DNA of 64,000 bases from Torreya grandis (GCA_037957365.1 JARHVA010003525.1:308501-372500), one strand, 5' to 3'. Positions 11,191-23,672 are shown, counted from the stretch's first letter. Notes: generated by a model from the letters alone, not told the origin. Translations and numbers: made by a program.

Positions 11191-11876
11191 TAGCTCATTG
11201 ATTATTCTTGGTTAATGTGTTCCCTCTTCTCCCTTTCTCTATATTACCCACTCTTTCTCATTTGTAAAAGGATGCTCATTTTGGGAGTATCAGGGTGCTC
11301 TTTGAGATATTGTAAGATATTCTCCTCTTGATTAGGCTAAACCCTATCAAGCATTTATAAGAACTACCTCTTGATGCAATAAAATACTTTATTTACCTAT
11401 CTCTTTCCTTGGATCTGTGTTGAGTGAGTTGGGCATGATGGCATAGTGAAGGAGAATCTTCCTCGTCCATTTTCCTCCTTTCTAACCTCTTTTAGGGTGT
11501 TTTCAAGTTGTCTCTAGGTCTGGATTATTGTTCTTTCTACCATTGATGTAAGATCTCAATGAGTCTTAGAACTCCTCTTTGTTTGCATTCATTGCTTCTT
11601 GAACCTAGTCCATGAAACACTTATGCAATCAGCTAGATTGTGAGGTTGTGTGAGCTAGTATTATATTTTGCAGATCTAGTGTGGGTTCAAGCTTATGGGA
11701 TTTTCCCATTTTTATTTGGTGCATCACCTGGTTAAATTTTTTAGAAGCCCCTTGCCCATTTCTAACCCTTTTCCCTATAGTAGCATTAGTTTAGGTGATC
11801 CATCAAGAGGAAGTCAACCTTATTTAGAGGTTTAGCCCCATCATAAGTTACCCACAACCTAGAGTTGTCGCAATAT
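11190..11876 (+). repeat. Probable decayed LTR 3' part, plus strand
   Basis: Has promoter-like and polyadenylation-like features in order: a pyrimidine-rich stretch with TATATTACC near 11241, AATAAAATACTTTATT near 11380, and an end GTCGCAATA at 11875 followed by TGGCTTAGTCGGAGGGA (11879-11895), a primer-site-like sequence. I could not place the left end, and no second LTR was found. Confidence 0.35.
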
Positions 11877-11896
11877 TATGGCTTAGTCGGAGGGAG

Positions 11897-14800
11897 CATG
11901 AAGAACTCTCTCCAAGGGTGTAGATTAATGACATAACAGGCATTGGTTTGGTTTAGCCTCAAATTCATCCTGAGTACTACCCACAAAGATGGGTATGACA
12001 TGGTTTATCCCAAGATAAACCCAGGTATACCTAGTCCTATTAGGCGGTACCTAAGTGCGAAACCAACAGGGACCCACAGGGGAAAAACTTTTTTTTTATT
12101 TTTTTATTTTAGCTTTAAAAAATTCAAATTGGGATGTCTTCAGTAGGGTTTTGATTTTGATAAGGGTTTCATGCTTTGAATCCATGGTTGCCTTTAATTC
12201 TTCTATTCTTTAAGAGATAAGGGAGCAACTTTTGTTTATTTGGTTATAATTTTATTTAGTTCACTCATGACTTTCAAACCTTAATCAAAACATCCACCAT
12301 GAAAGATTGCGTATAGATGTGCCTCTAAAACTACCCATTCGTAGCATTTTTCCTACACAAATCCATGGGAACCATGATAAGTGGTGGCAAACACCCTGCT
12401 CAGGCCCACCTGAAAGTGATCTGTAAAGTTGGGCCAAAAAAGTGTGTAGTTGAGATAACTTTGATCGTGCTTGGCTTCTCTGCGACCGTTATTGTCACCC
12501 TCATGTGTCTAGGAGTTTAAATTTTCAAAATGAAAAGAAACCCAATCGAGACTTTTAAAGATGATTTAAAATTTAAATTAGATTCAAATGCGTAAAATTC
12601 TAAAATGCTAGAAATACTTAATAATCTTCCTTGTCTGCACTTTAAAAAAAATATGAAATTAAAATTAAAAAATTGACATAGAGCTACCCAAAAATAATAT
12701 TTATTATATGATTAATTTTGTTTACTTGACTATATTTTGATTAAATAATAAAAATCTTCCATAAATAGTTAAATTAAATTAATAATTTTTATGGGATTGA
12801 TGTTTCAAGATGACCATATGATTTATCTTATCTAATGATATTTTTCCTCATATTTTTTTATTAATATTCACAAGATAAGAAGACCCACTTAAAACTAATA
12901 ATCCATATTTTTTAATATTTTATATATAATTATTTTTACTTATTTAATTATAATTTTAATATTCTATATATTATTTTGTATGGCCATACCCAAGCCATAC
13001 TGAGGGTAAAAATAAAAATCACTGTACCTGCCTACCCAAACCTGACACCCATACTTGTACCAGTGGTAGGATCAGCCACTTAGATTTACTCATACATGCA
13101 TGGCATGTACAATGCTTAACCTCTCCAAAATACAAACAATAGTGATAACTAGGGAGAATAACCAAGAGAACTCTCTGAACATGTGTCTGATCATAGCATA
13201 TATAGAAATCAACCAAGAGGATGTGTCATTTGGATTGTCACTTGACAACCACTTGTACTGAAAACACTAGTCCTGACCATGGCTAATATGAACAATTAAA
13301 TATGCATGTATAAACACATACTTGGTTGAAACAAAACATGGCAAACTACTAAACTACTCAAGTATAACAAACATAACATCAACTCCAGTATAACAAACAT
13401 CACATTAACTTGAGAATAAAAAACTTCACATCAACTTGAGTATGTTAAGGTAATATGTAACAAAATAGTTATTTTATTCTTATACTAAAACTAAAACTAA
13501 AACAAAAGGCTACATTTGCTCCCCCTACTAGATGTTTTAGTGTCCTATCCAACATTAAGAACTACCTAATGGGTGTGTGTCATTTGAGATAACTATGGGA
13601 ATAACCAAAATTGTAATGATCCTTGATGACTATTGTGATGGCTGCCCAAGCTATTACATTGCATCTATAAAGACAGCTGACCTAGAGAATCATCTGAAAT
13701 CATAGTCCTCTGAATCATCCTAACTTCCTTCTCTGCTTTCATGGATTTCTCTCAACCACTTTTTCCATTTGAAAATTAGTATTTTCCTTTTCATACTTTG
13801 ATTTGCTTGTGTGATGATTTTTTTCTTCCACAATCTACAAAAATGCTTTTATTTCCCCCTTCATCTCATTCACAAGCTGTTCATTTTATTTCTTCATGTT
13901 ATTTACATCACTGTCATGTTGGATCTACTAAGTTTCATACTTATTACTTTTTCTTTCTAGAACTTGACATAAATATTTATTTTCTTATTTCCAACTTTTA
14001 GTTGCTAAAATCCTGAACCTTCTAATCTACCAATTGTAACTTTCCCTCTAACTCTAATTTTTCAGAAAGCAACTTTTCAACTGTTGTTCATGTTGCCTGG
14101 CAAAACTATAGTAATTCTAGATTTCAATATCTATGAAATTTATTTGATCTAATGTTGATTGGATAGATTTTTTAAGTGTCGACACTGTTACATGGGTGAC
14201 TTATCCAGCAACCAACTCAGGAATTACAGTGTTTTCCATTCCTCAACATCATATTCCTCCTAAAAATGTTGCTCCTTGACAAGTAAACTTGTACATATGT
14301 TCAATCTCTTTAACCAAATTTCATGCTCTGTCTCTCCAAGCCAACATGTCTATTCTCTTCATACTTACATTGGTATCTATGAAAAACTTCCCCATCCTCT
14401 AGTGGAAAGCAATCCACTACCTGAAAGGCCTCATAAGTTATGGGTTACATTTTGTTAATTTTGTTATAATCCATTCCTCCTCAGTGCTAGTCTCAAATAT
14501 AGAGTCATCTCATTGGTAACATCCTCCTCAGTCTCATCCTCATTATTGTCATCCAGGCTATTGCCATTGTGATTTGGCTGAAAATTCTCCTGCTTAGACT
14601 AATCTTACTCAGGTTATGTCTCGTGTTTATGCTCCATATCCTCCCCCTCTAAATGGAAACCTATAATAGGTTCTCACACTAGGTATCCACTTGAAGCTGA
14701 TCAAGAAAGGAAGACTCTAGGGGTGGGTTTAGAAATATCCAAATCATTAGGTCTAGGGATCTTGGAATATCATCAATTTCAAAGTATACCTCCATATTGG

Positions 14801-14974
14801 TCATAAAATCTAGATGCACATGCTTAGGAGTTGAGCTCACCCCATGGTCAACTTTAGTGACTCTTGTGGACTCCAAAGGAAATATCTACTTGAGTAGGGG
14901 GCATAGAAGGTAAGATTCAAATAAGAGGAATACATGTAGGATATAAACATTTACATCATGAGAAATAACTAGAA
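11897..14974. other. No gene seen; very AT-rich and degenerate sequence
   Basis: 12590-12980 is extremely AT-rich. 13300-14900 reads on the minus strand as broken, coil-like peptide fragments (for example LLSEKLELEGKLQL near 14050) that I cannot assign to a family. Possible long-dead transposon coding sequence. Confidence 0.4.
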
Positions 14975-14979
14975 GGGAT
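14975..14979. other. Target-site duplication of Gypsy-2 (left copy, GGGAT)
   Basis: GGGAT directly before the left LTR at 14980; the same 5 bases follow the right LTR at 26050-26054. Confidence 0.9.
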
Positions 14980-15658
14980 TGTTGTCTTCAAATATTACAC
15001 CCTAAAATAGGGTTGTTTAGGTCTCCACTAGATTTGGGCAATGTTGGGACACTTCCAGGCCTGTGGGTATGTTTATAAGTGGAAATGAACCTCTAGGTTG
15101 AAATGGCTAGCTCCCTATATTAGCTTTTTGTGCAACAAAATTGTTGAACTAGTTTGTATGACTGAAAAGAGTCAGAAGTTTGCATAAATGAAAAGCCTAA
15201 TCTAAGATGGTGATACACCAAGAATTAGTATCCACATGTATTCCCTATACTTATGCATAATATAGTAGAATATAGTCTATAACTCAAGCTCTAGAAGATT
15301 CCAACATAATTATTTCAATGTAGAGACAAAATGAATCAGATCACACAAGGTAAATAACTAGAAAAGACAACCTATATAGTCCAAAAAAAGGTTACACATG
15401 TGCAAAATCTCGTACAGCTTGAATGCAATCTCCATAACCTGTTGGATCAAATATTTTCTCAAAAACATGAAGGATAGAGAACATAAGGATAAAACATCAC
15501 TTGTTGTCACTATGTGTCTCTTGCATGCCCAAGTAAATGTCTAAAACTTAGAAATAAAATAGGATTATGCTTCTTTGCTCAAAGGCAAGAAAATGGCAAA
15601 ACATTCTAGCAGGGATTCATCATACTATCTATGGATGATAAAACAAGATCCCAAGGGT

Positions 15659-15669
15659 CCTATTTATAG
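15659..15669 (-). promoter_or_regulatory. TATA box, Gypsy-2 left LTR
   Basis: Minus strand GCTATAAATAGG, a textbook plant TATA box. It divides the LTR into about 1.65 kb U3 and about 0.65 kb R-U5. The right LTR has the equivalent TATATAAATAGG at about 24352-24363. Confidence 0.65.
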
Positions 15670-16499
15670 CAAAAGAGTGAGAGAAGAGAAAACTCTTGGG
15701 CGCTAAAATAGAAGCCTCCAAAATGGTTTGCAGTCACCATCCTAGTGAAATTGATTCCAACTGTTCTCTCATTCAATTGGACTTTGTCCTCTTTGATTTT
15801 CCCTCTTGAAATGACTAGGATCACTAAAAAATCAATGGTGAGATGACCCTCCATAAGAAATGGCTCAGATTGTTACTACAAACCTTAGATTCTTCCTAAG
15901 AGCTCCTACATTTTCCACTGCAGACCCATTCAGGTTTTCCAAGTGACTTTACTTCTACCTACTTCTTTGGGTTATTTGATTGCTTCTACTTATAAAATTC
16001 ATAAGCAAAGATCTTTTGAAAACCCAAAAAGCATTATCTCTTCCTTTTTGGGCTTTTTGATTACTTTTACTTATAAAAGTCATAAGCAAAGCTCTTTGGG
16101 AAACCCGATTTACACTATCTTTTCTTAAAACCCTGTCGAGTTATCTGAATGGCTTTACTCCTTGCTTGAAGACTTTAGGAATGAAATTAACATCCTACAG
16201 CACATCATTTTTGAATCTCAATAGCCAGTTGGCCACCCTAAATTTTACATCCTACAGCACGTCATGTCTTTGAATCCCAATGGCTAGTTGGCTGCCCTGA
16301 ATTTGATATCCTACAACATGTCATCTTTTCACCCCAATGGCTATTTGGTTATATTAAACTTGATGTCCTACAGCATATCATGGGGATCCATCAAGTTGGG
16401 TTTATGTTTTGGGCAATTTTATCAAAATAATTCCTTTAGATAATTTGTCCAAAGGAATTCTTTCAAGGATTTTGCCTGAAAGGCAACGACTAGTTCCTT

Positions 16500-16915
16500 C
16501 AAGAACTTTTCTCAAATGACACTTGGGAAAGTGTCCTTCAAAAAAGTTCCAAAGGACACTTGGGGAAGGCATAGGGTCCCTTTTAAAAGTTTTAAATGGA
16601 ATTTCCAAAGGAAATGGCCCTTCAAAACTTTTTTGAAGGGCATTTCCAAAGACAAAGTGCCCTTCGAAAAAGTTCAAAGGGTCACTTGGGAAGAAAAGTG
16701 CCCTTCAAAACTTTTCTGAAGGGTCACTTGGACAACAAAGTGCCCTTCAAAAAAGACTGAAGGGACACTTGGGCTAAAAAGTGCACTTCGAAACTTTTAG
16801 AAATTTTTTGAAGGGTCACTTAGAAAGAAAAGTGCCCTTCGGAAAAGTCTAAAGGGACACTTAGGAAAATAAAGTGCCCTTCAAAAAAGTCTGAAGGGAC
16901 ATTTGGGGGGAACAT
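16500..16915. repeat. Array of about ten hairpin-forming units in U3 (left LTR)
   Basis: Units of about 40-50 bp, each an imperfect palindrome of the type AAGTGCCCTTC, A/T-rich centre, GAAGGGTCACTT. Roughly ten units in tandem with 5-15-bp spacers. Arms vary together in several units (CCCTTC with GAAGGG, TCCTTC with AAGGAC). Confidence 0.8.
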
Positions 16916-17312
16916 TATCAAGACCATTTCAGGTTTTTCAATTGATTTTGCTTATAAAAGTCATAAGTAAAGCTCCTTGGAAAACTTGAAGTCATGCATC
17001 ATTGAAAACACGTAAAGTAATGGAAAGAGTAATTCAGGTTCATAAACTCGGATTACTTTTACTCATGAAATTTTTATAAGTTGATTCATTTAGAGAACTT
17101 GAATTGGTCTTGATAATGTAATTCAAGTTTATGAGGGGCTAAGACTTGACTTGTGGAGAACCTGACATACTCTACAATGGATCCAAAACACTTTAGCTTC
17201 ATTGACTTGTAATTTTGGACCTCTGAAATGACTTGTTCTTGCAACTATTGTTCAGATCTCCATGAAAATGGTTGAACAAATTATACTAAGGTGAAATTTA
17301 GTCAATATTATT

Positions 17313-17359
17313 GGTGATTCTAAGGGGAGGCATGCATGTTATGTCAAATACCAATCACC
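17313..17359. other. Stem-loop next to the 3' LTR of Gypsy-2
   Basis: GGTGATT (17313-17319) pairs with AATCACC (17353-17359). It occupies the position of the Gypsy-1 stem at 19-66; two base pairs differ between the copies and both remain paired. Confidence 0.6.
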
Positions 17360-17559
17360 TAAATCCTTTCATTGGGCATGAAGTCATGCATATAGACACT
17401 TCAAATAGAACTAAATAAGCTTTGGTTCAAAAACACAGTAGCTAGGTTGATTATACACAAAGCAGAGATGCACACCAAACAAAGGGAAGGAAAACACACA
17501 TGTGCTATAAAGAACTTAGGGAAAAAAAACACAATAAAGGAAACAAACCAAAACAAAGT

Positions 17560-18640
17560 ATATATAAGACATGGCCAGCAAGGGTCAAAAGCAAGGCTTC
17601 AAATGGATTCCATTCACTGGAATAGGCAGCTCTTCTCCATCCATTTTGGATAGTTGAAAAGAGTTTCTTGACTTATACTTTCTAATGATGTAAAGACCAC
17701 TCCACAAGGTATCAAACTTTGTATGTTTTCATGGTTTGGCTCCATCTTCATCTCATTTCAAGACCAAGTCACCTTCTTAGAACACTCTTTCCCTTGCCCT
17801 TTTGACAAAGGATTTCTTCATGAGGACTTGATGGTGTTCCAAAGCTTTGTGTGCATCATCTCTTGCTTCCTATAGCTACATTAATTCTATCAATCTAACC
17901 TCCATGGGAGTGTTTTCAAGTAATACTAGTTGTTGTGCAAGTTTCAAGGTGGGGATCTCTTATGATATGGACAACCTAGCTTCCCTCCCATATACAAGTA
18001 CAAAAGGAGAATTACCAATTGACTTCTTGGGAGTAATTCTCTCTACCCATAAAGTTGTCTTCAGCTTGCTATGTCATGCTCTTTGATTAGTTTCCAACAT
18101 CCTCTTGATGATCTTGATGAGGTTCTTGTTGGTAGACTCAGCCAATCCATTACCTTGAGGGTAGTAGTTGGATAAGGTACTCAAATAAACTCCAATCTTT
18201 GTTGTCCAATCAAAAAATTTAGCACTTATGAAAACAAGTGCATTATCTGAGATGATGACATAAGGATCTCCAAACCTTATTATAATGCTATCATAGAATT
18301 CCAAGATGGCATTTTCATTTGCTTCCTTCAAAGCAACAACCTCTACCCATCTTGTGAAGTAGTCTATAGTAGTCAATATCTATTTGTGTCTAGCACTTGA
18401 TGGAGGTTTGATCATGCCAATGAAGTCAAGGCCCCATTGCATGAAAGGTTGGTCCACTTAGATAGGATTCAATGGAAGGGCATCAAGCTTCTATTTTCCA
18501 ATAAAGAAAGCACATTGAGGATAAACCTTAGCCTAATGATAACAGTACTTAAAAAGACTAGGCCAATAGTAACCAGCTCTCATTATTTTTGTAGCTATTG
18601 TTCTAGGAGAGAAGTGACCACCATCTGCACCATTATGGAA
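17560..18640 (-). pseudogene. Gypsy-2 integrase
   Basis: The core lies in 18074-18376 with the DDE residues in TTIDYFTRW, IISDNALVF and GNGLAESTN. Upstream in sense the zinc-binding segment keeps FHNGADGGH, but the second half reads YPQC, so one zinc-binding Cys appears lost, and stops surround it. The C-terminal part (about 17580-17800) has EGDLVLK, KHTKFDTLWSG and NGIHLKPC, with stops. The order and sequence parallel Gypsy-1. Inactive by inspection. Confidence 0.85.
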
Positions 18641-18899
18641 ATTTTATAGTAGCATATCAAATTGGTTATTGTTAATGCATCTTAGTAACACATTACTCAC
18701 ATCCTTATTAAAGAGAATGACATCCATAAGACAATAAGGAATATCTTGCAACCTAAAATACCTTCTTTGATATTTGTTCAAGCCATTGGGACACTCACCA
18801 TTTTGAAGAAAACCAATGATGTCTTGTGTCCAACTTCAATTATGCATTTGATCAGTTGGCTAGTCTTAAACTTGACTCACCAAGGCTTGCTCTTTTAGC

Positions 18900-20240
18900 A
18901 CTCGAAATTCAAATGCTAAGTGCTCACATAAACCTCTTCCTCTTACTAGGATGGTTACTTTTATGTCAATGTCATATTCCATCACCTTCATGATCCATCA
19001 AGCTCTCTTCTCATTGAGATCCCTGCTTAGGATAAACTCCTTGGTGCTAGGATGGGAGACCATGACATGGATCCTATTATTGGAAACCATATGCCTAAAC
19101 TTTTTCAATCCTTTATTGAAGCTTAAATCTTGCTTCTCAACAAAAGAATACCTCACTTAGTAGTCTTCTAAGCCTTGGCTGAAGAAATCAATTGGCTACT
19201 CAACATCCTCTTCATTCTTTTGCATAAGCATGGTTGAGATTGTGTCTAAGTTAGAAAAAGTATAATGAATGAAATCCTTATCAAAATTCAAATTTAAGAG
19301 AGTGGGAGAGGCTGAAATTTCTTTCTTGATTGCCTCAAAGCTACTTTTATCTTCCTTTGTCCAAGTAAAAACTTAGTTCTTTTTTAGCATGGTTGTGATA
19401 GGCTTTACCATAGTTACAAAGTTTAGGATAAACCTCCTTACAAATTCTATTTTTCCCAAGAAATTTTGCATCCCTTTCTTGTGTTAAGGTAAAGACAAGC
19501 CTAGAATAGCTTCAATCCTTTCGGGGTCAATAGATAAGCCTTCTTTTGAAATAACATGACCCAACATCTTACCTTCATGGACAACGAAGATGCACTTCTT
19601 TGGATTAAGGGATATGACATACTCTCTACACTTCTCAAACACTTGCCTTAGATGTCCCATACAATTAGTAGCATCCTTTGAAAAAATGGTTATATCATTA
19701 AGGTAAACAAGCAAAAACTTATTGATCAAACCTTTGAAAGCCATGTCCATTACCCTTTAAAATGTAGCTCAAGCATTGGATAAACCAAATGGCATCTTCT
19801 TGTAGGTAAAGGTCCCCTAATTTATGGTGAAGGCTATCTTGAATTGATCCCCTTCATTTACCAATACTTGATTATAACTTGAATAACCATCAATAAGTGA
19901 GAAACATTGAGAACCTAAAACAGCTTGCAGAATTTGTTCCATGGAAGGGAGTGGGTAATGATCCTTGAGAGACACTTTATTTAGATCACAAAAATCCACA
20001 CAAAATCTGATTTCTCCATTCTTCTTTCAAACTAGCATAAGGTTGGCTACCCAAATTGAGTGCTTGATATGAAATATAATCCTAAAATCAATTAATTTGG
20101 TTAGCTCTTTCTTCATGAGTTCTTCTACCTTGGGGTTGATACGCCTTTGCTTTTGTCTTACCAGTTCAGCTCCATACTCCAACTCAATGGTGTGATGAGA
20201 TAGAATTGGGTCGAAGCCCTTCAAGTCCTTGTATTACCAG
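18900..20240 (-). pseudogene. Gypsy-2 reverse transcriptase and RNase H, active site altered
   Basis: In sense order: TIELEYGAELVRQKQRRINP (about 20130-20190), DFCDLNKVSLKDHYPLPSME (about 19937-19999), FSLIDGYSSYNQV (palm Asp kept), then VYLNDITIFS where YxDD should be, so the first catalytic Asp of the motif is Asn. GHVISKEGLSIDPERIEAIL follows (about 19500-19560), and the RNase H part (18950-19450) is strongly broken. Compared with Gypsy-1 the RT is clearly related but dead on two counts: the D-to-N change and the stops. Confidence 0.87.
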
Positions 20241-20664
20241 GGAAATATTTCATGAAACTCTTTGCATAATGCAATAAAATCTTGCCTTTCTAGCTGAGAA
20301 CAAGCCTTACCAATCTTCAAAAGCTTGTCCTTGAAAATCTGAACTCTCTCATAGTTCTCTTCTTTTCTTGACATGTTCATTCTTTGGTTTTTCTTTTGAT
20401 CATCATCATTGAAGACACTCTCTAAGCTAATCAGCCCCTTGGGTATTTTATTTGTCTTTAGCTATATAATCTACTCTTCATAATGATCATGCAACTTCTT
20501 TTGATTTCTTGAAGAGAACCCTGCCTCATTTTATAATAAGTGTGCAATGTGTTCATCACTTTCAAACACTTGCCATGACACTTGATTATCCAAAATGGAA
20601 GGTCTCATAATGATCTTGATATGAAATTAATCTTTCTCTTGTTCAACATTAGTACATGAGTCAA

Positions 20665-21060
20665 AACGTGCTCCTATTGTAGCCAGTCTATCAACATGCT
20701 TATTCAAGTCTCTTGGTATGGGCTAGATGTTGAAGGCATCAAAATCCTCAAGTAGATTCCATAACCTATGCTTGTAGAAATTGAGAAAGGGGTTTTTGGT
20801 TGTAGCTTGACTTCTCACTTTATGAATGACTAGCTCACTATCTCCATAGACTTTCAAAAGCTTGATTCCTCTCTTCTTTCTCCATTGGAGACCATGAACT
20901 AAGCCTTCAAATTCTACCACATTACAAGTGCGGCTGAAGTGAAACCTACAAGAAGAGTAGTAATTATTATTTGATGGGGAAACCAACATGACACCAGCTC
21001 TTACACCTAATTTTCTCCTTGAACCATCAAAGAAAATTTCCTACATGCCATCAAGCTCAT
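20665..21060 (-). pseudogene. Gypsy-2 additional RNase H (RVT_3-like), upstream of RT
   Basis: Contains IFFDGSRRKLGVRAGVMLVS (first Asp), NVVEFEGLVHGLQW (Glu), LKVYGDSELVIHKV (second Asp) and IPRDLNKHVDRLATIGAR (last Asp), so all four acidic residues of the fold are visible over about 130 residues. A stop sits two codons before the first motif and one more near 20731. It lies between the protease (21368-21793) and RT (20240), exactly as in Gypsy-1, so this order is a property of the family and not damage to a single copy. Confidence 0.85.
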
Positions 21061-21367
21061 GATCTTCATTGGTGAGTGAAGGAATTGGGATATTTTTCTC
21101 ATGCATGCAGTAAACTCCCAAATCAATTTCCACAATGAAAGTGTAAGGATCAAGGGCATGTGTTTTAGTGTTTTAGTTGTGAAGATAAAGGCTAGAAACA
21201 CCTTCAAGAGGAGAATATGTTTCACTATTTAGGACTGCTTCTTCCTCCTTGCTGATTAGATAGTTTTAATTTATCATTGTCTCCAAGTATGGTTCAATAT
21301 GGAACATTGCTAAGGGCTGAGTCTTTATGGTTACCTTAGTTCCATACCTTGTCTTGAAAGCTAAAAA

Positions 21368-21793
21368 TTACCAATCATTAGAAAGGTATCCTCCTATCTT
21401 GGCCATAAAGTCCCTAGACAAGCATATAACAAAGTGTGTTGGAAGGTACACCACAACAATATCTTGCATGATAGGGAAGCTTGGGCAGCCATGTAAAAAC
21501 GCTTTAAGACCTTTGACTAATCCTACCATCTTGGTTGGAGTTCCATCTAGTTGTAACATGATTTTACTATGTGGCTCATAGTTTAAACCCAGCTTATTAG
21601 CCACTACTTTAGGCATAATAGTAGTGCTTGCTCCACTATCCACAATACAATTATGGACCAACTTATCTCCTACAATGAGTGTGACGTAGAAGGGTGGAGG
21701 CTTTTCAACTTTAGTGGAAGGCTCCAAAAGATGATTTGGATAATTTGTGAGAGCCACACTATGATGCCTTGAAGATTGAGGAGCCACCTCCAT
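21368..21793 (-). pseudogene. Gypsy-2 aspartic protease
   Basis: An open frame of 141 codons with active-site loop CIVDSGASTTIMPK and the downstream LQLDGTPTKMVGLVKGLKAF segment. It ends with LSRDFMAKIGGYLSNDW, a region shared in position with Gypsy-1. Of all Gypsy-2 domains this is the least damaged. It is presumably part of a Gag-Pol polyprotein, so the Met at 21793 is unlikely to be a true start. Confidence 0.85.
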
Positions 21794-21799
21794 GTTTGC

Positions 21800-23515
21800 T
21801 AACTACTCTTGCAAAAGCTCCTTTTGACCAGGTATATGTAGAACCTCCCAAAGGGATATGCTTGTCTTAGTGCTCTTTAATGAGTCCACAATATTAAGAG
21901 ATGGAGTATTCACTTTCTCCTACATTTTTTATGGTGATAAAGGAGTTGTAGCCTAATGTGTTTCAATCTTGGCAGTTGCATTTACATTCTAATTTTGTTG
22001 AGGAACATGTTTTGTAGAAGGTGTAGCACTTTGATTGGCATTTTTTGGCCTTAGAGAGGCATCACTTAGAACTATTTGTGGCTCCTGGCCTTTTCCCAAG
22101 GCTCTTTTCTTAGACCTTGTATTAGCTACAATTGACATGCCTTGAGTCAACACAAAATCATCCTTTTCTTGAAAGTTCATCATCCCCACACTTGGGTTGT
22201 TACCTTCTCCATGATTATCTCTTTGGCTAGGACATGCTTCTTCTACTACTATGTAAGGAGTAACTTCTTCTTGTGTAGTCAAAGTGTAGTCGGTTCCTTC
22301 ATTATCATGTGTAAACTGACCTTGAGGTTGCCCCTATTGGTCTACATGATCTTCTCCTTGCACTAGATTTGCATAAACTAGAACAATAGACTTTAAGAGA
22401 GGAGTAGAATTTAGATTATATGCATTGGGTTGCCTGTTGTAACCTTCTTGATTTTGTCCTCTCCCTTGATAATTGTATTGGGATGGAGCTCTATATCCTT
22501 GTTGAGGATAGTATTATGCATTAGGAGGAGCACTTGCTTGATATTGATCTTGCTTGAGCTGAGCTCTCAATGATATGATTTCTTCATCTTTGTCCATAAT
22601 GTTATCCACCTTCTTGGGAAAGGATCTTCGCTTCACATTTGCATTGGAAACCTGAGATATGCTTGGAGCTTCAACCGAATTGTGGGATAACAAAGGCATG
22701 AAAACTCTTGGAGGGAGTCTTCCATCCTTAATCAAGCTATTCTCAGCCTCAATTACTAGCTCATATGCACCTAGAAGAGTGAATCATCCTATTTACTGCA
22801 ACATAACAATAACATCAATATCAATCCCTTTAAGGTATGTTGGGAACACAAAGCTAGGAGGAGGTCTCATTATTGGTGGAAGCCTATACCATGTTCTTTG
22901 AAATCTCTTATGGATTCATTTAGACCTCTTCTTATTACATTCACTTGATGTATTTGGGAATCATGATCACTCTTATTTTTTAATCTTATCACTAATAGGT
23001 CTCCAAACCATCCCAACTTATAATGCAACCCCCTTCCAATGTTCTATACCAGTTAAGTGCTTTGCCTTTCAAAGACATAGCAAGTAGCCTAATGGTTATG
23101 TTGGTCCTAGTAACATTATGGAAATTATAGAAATTAGAGATGTCTCTAATATGTTCATATGGGGTAATAGGACCCTCTCCATTGAAACTAAGAAAAATTT
23201 TGGTAGTTTTTGAAGGGATGGGGTCATATGCAGGAAGCTCTATTGGGTTTTGGGTATTAAAAGCAGGAAAATTTGACGCCTATCTATCTTTCCCCTTTCT
23301 CCCATTTCTCTTCTTCCTTTATGATCCTCTATTTCTTCTTCTTCTTCTTCAACTTCCTCCTCTCCTTGAACTTCTTCAACCTCTTTTGCTTCTTCCCCAA
23401 AACCTCCTTGCCAAGGATTTAATAGGGATAAGAGTGGTTCAAGGCATTGTTCTTCAGGAAAAGCTTCAGTTGAAGGGGCTTGGTTAGAAAATCTTAAGGA
23501 CCTTGTGAGGACCAT
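21800..23515 (-). pseudogene. Gypsy-2 gag
   Basis: Begins at Met 23515 (MVLTRSLRFS) with an unusually acidic stretch of Glu repeats (encoded by a CTT-rich run at 23330-23400 on the plus strand) that Gypsy-1 lacks. The gag core LLAMSLKGKALNWYRTLE lies near 23040-23100. A linker with NVKRRSFPKKVDNIMDKDEE and a Gln/Tyr-rich tail follow (22440-22735), then MTTQEEVTPYIVVEEACPSQ (21989-22282). Several stops and frame changes. No zinc knuckle seen. Confidence 0.8.
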
Positions 23516-23650
23516 GTAGGATAATGTATAAAACTTGGTCTAGAACTAGGGATTCACACCCTTTTAGAGGCCCCAAATGTTGGGTTAGGGGTATTTTTAC
23601 CACTTAGGCCTATCAAGACCAGCATTCACCTTGAATTAGCAATAATTTAG

Positions 23651-23668
23651 GTCTTATTGGGCATGCCA
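23651..23668 (-). other. Gypsy-2 primer-binding site
   Basis: Minus-strand TGGCATGCCCAATAAGAC, 4 nt from the LTR end, collinear with the Gypsy-1 site. Differences are mostly G-to-A or C-to-T. Confidence 0.65.
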
Positions 23669-23672
23669 TAAC

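Larger units (their letters stand above)
14980..17307 (-). repeat. Gypsy-2 left LTR (3' LTR in sense)
   Basis: Starts TGTTGTCTTC and ends TTAGTCAATA. Modules in plus order: a 60-70-bp module with inner palindrome (about 15928-16130, again 16920-16985); three to four copies of a roughly 60-bp module with CATCCTACAGCACGTCAT (16190-16385); and the palindrome array 16500-16915. Confidence 0.92.

Noticed and set aside
16402..16719. Open frames with repeated KVPF/FEGHF-type peptides as repeat proteins
   Set aside because: They translate the palindrome array in the LTR on both strands; no start context or family match.
23240..23515. Glu-rich frame as a separate acidic protein
   Set aside because: It is the N-terminal part of Gypsy-2 gag, collinear with Gypsy-1 gag; the Glu run comes from a CTT-type low-complexity stretch.
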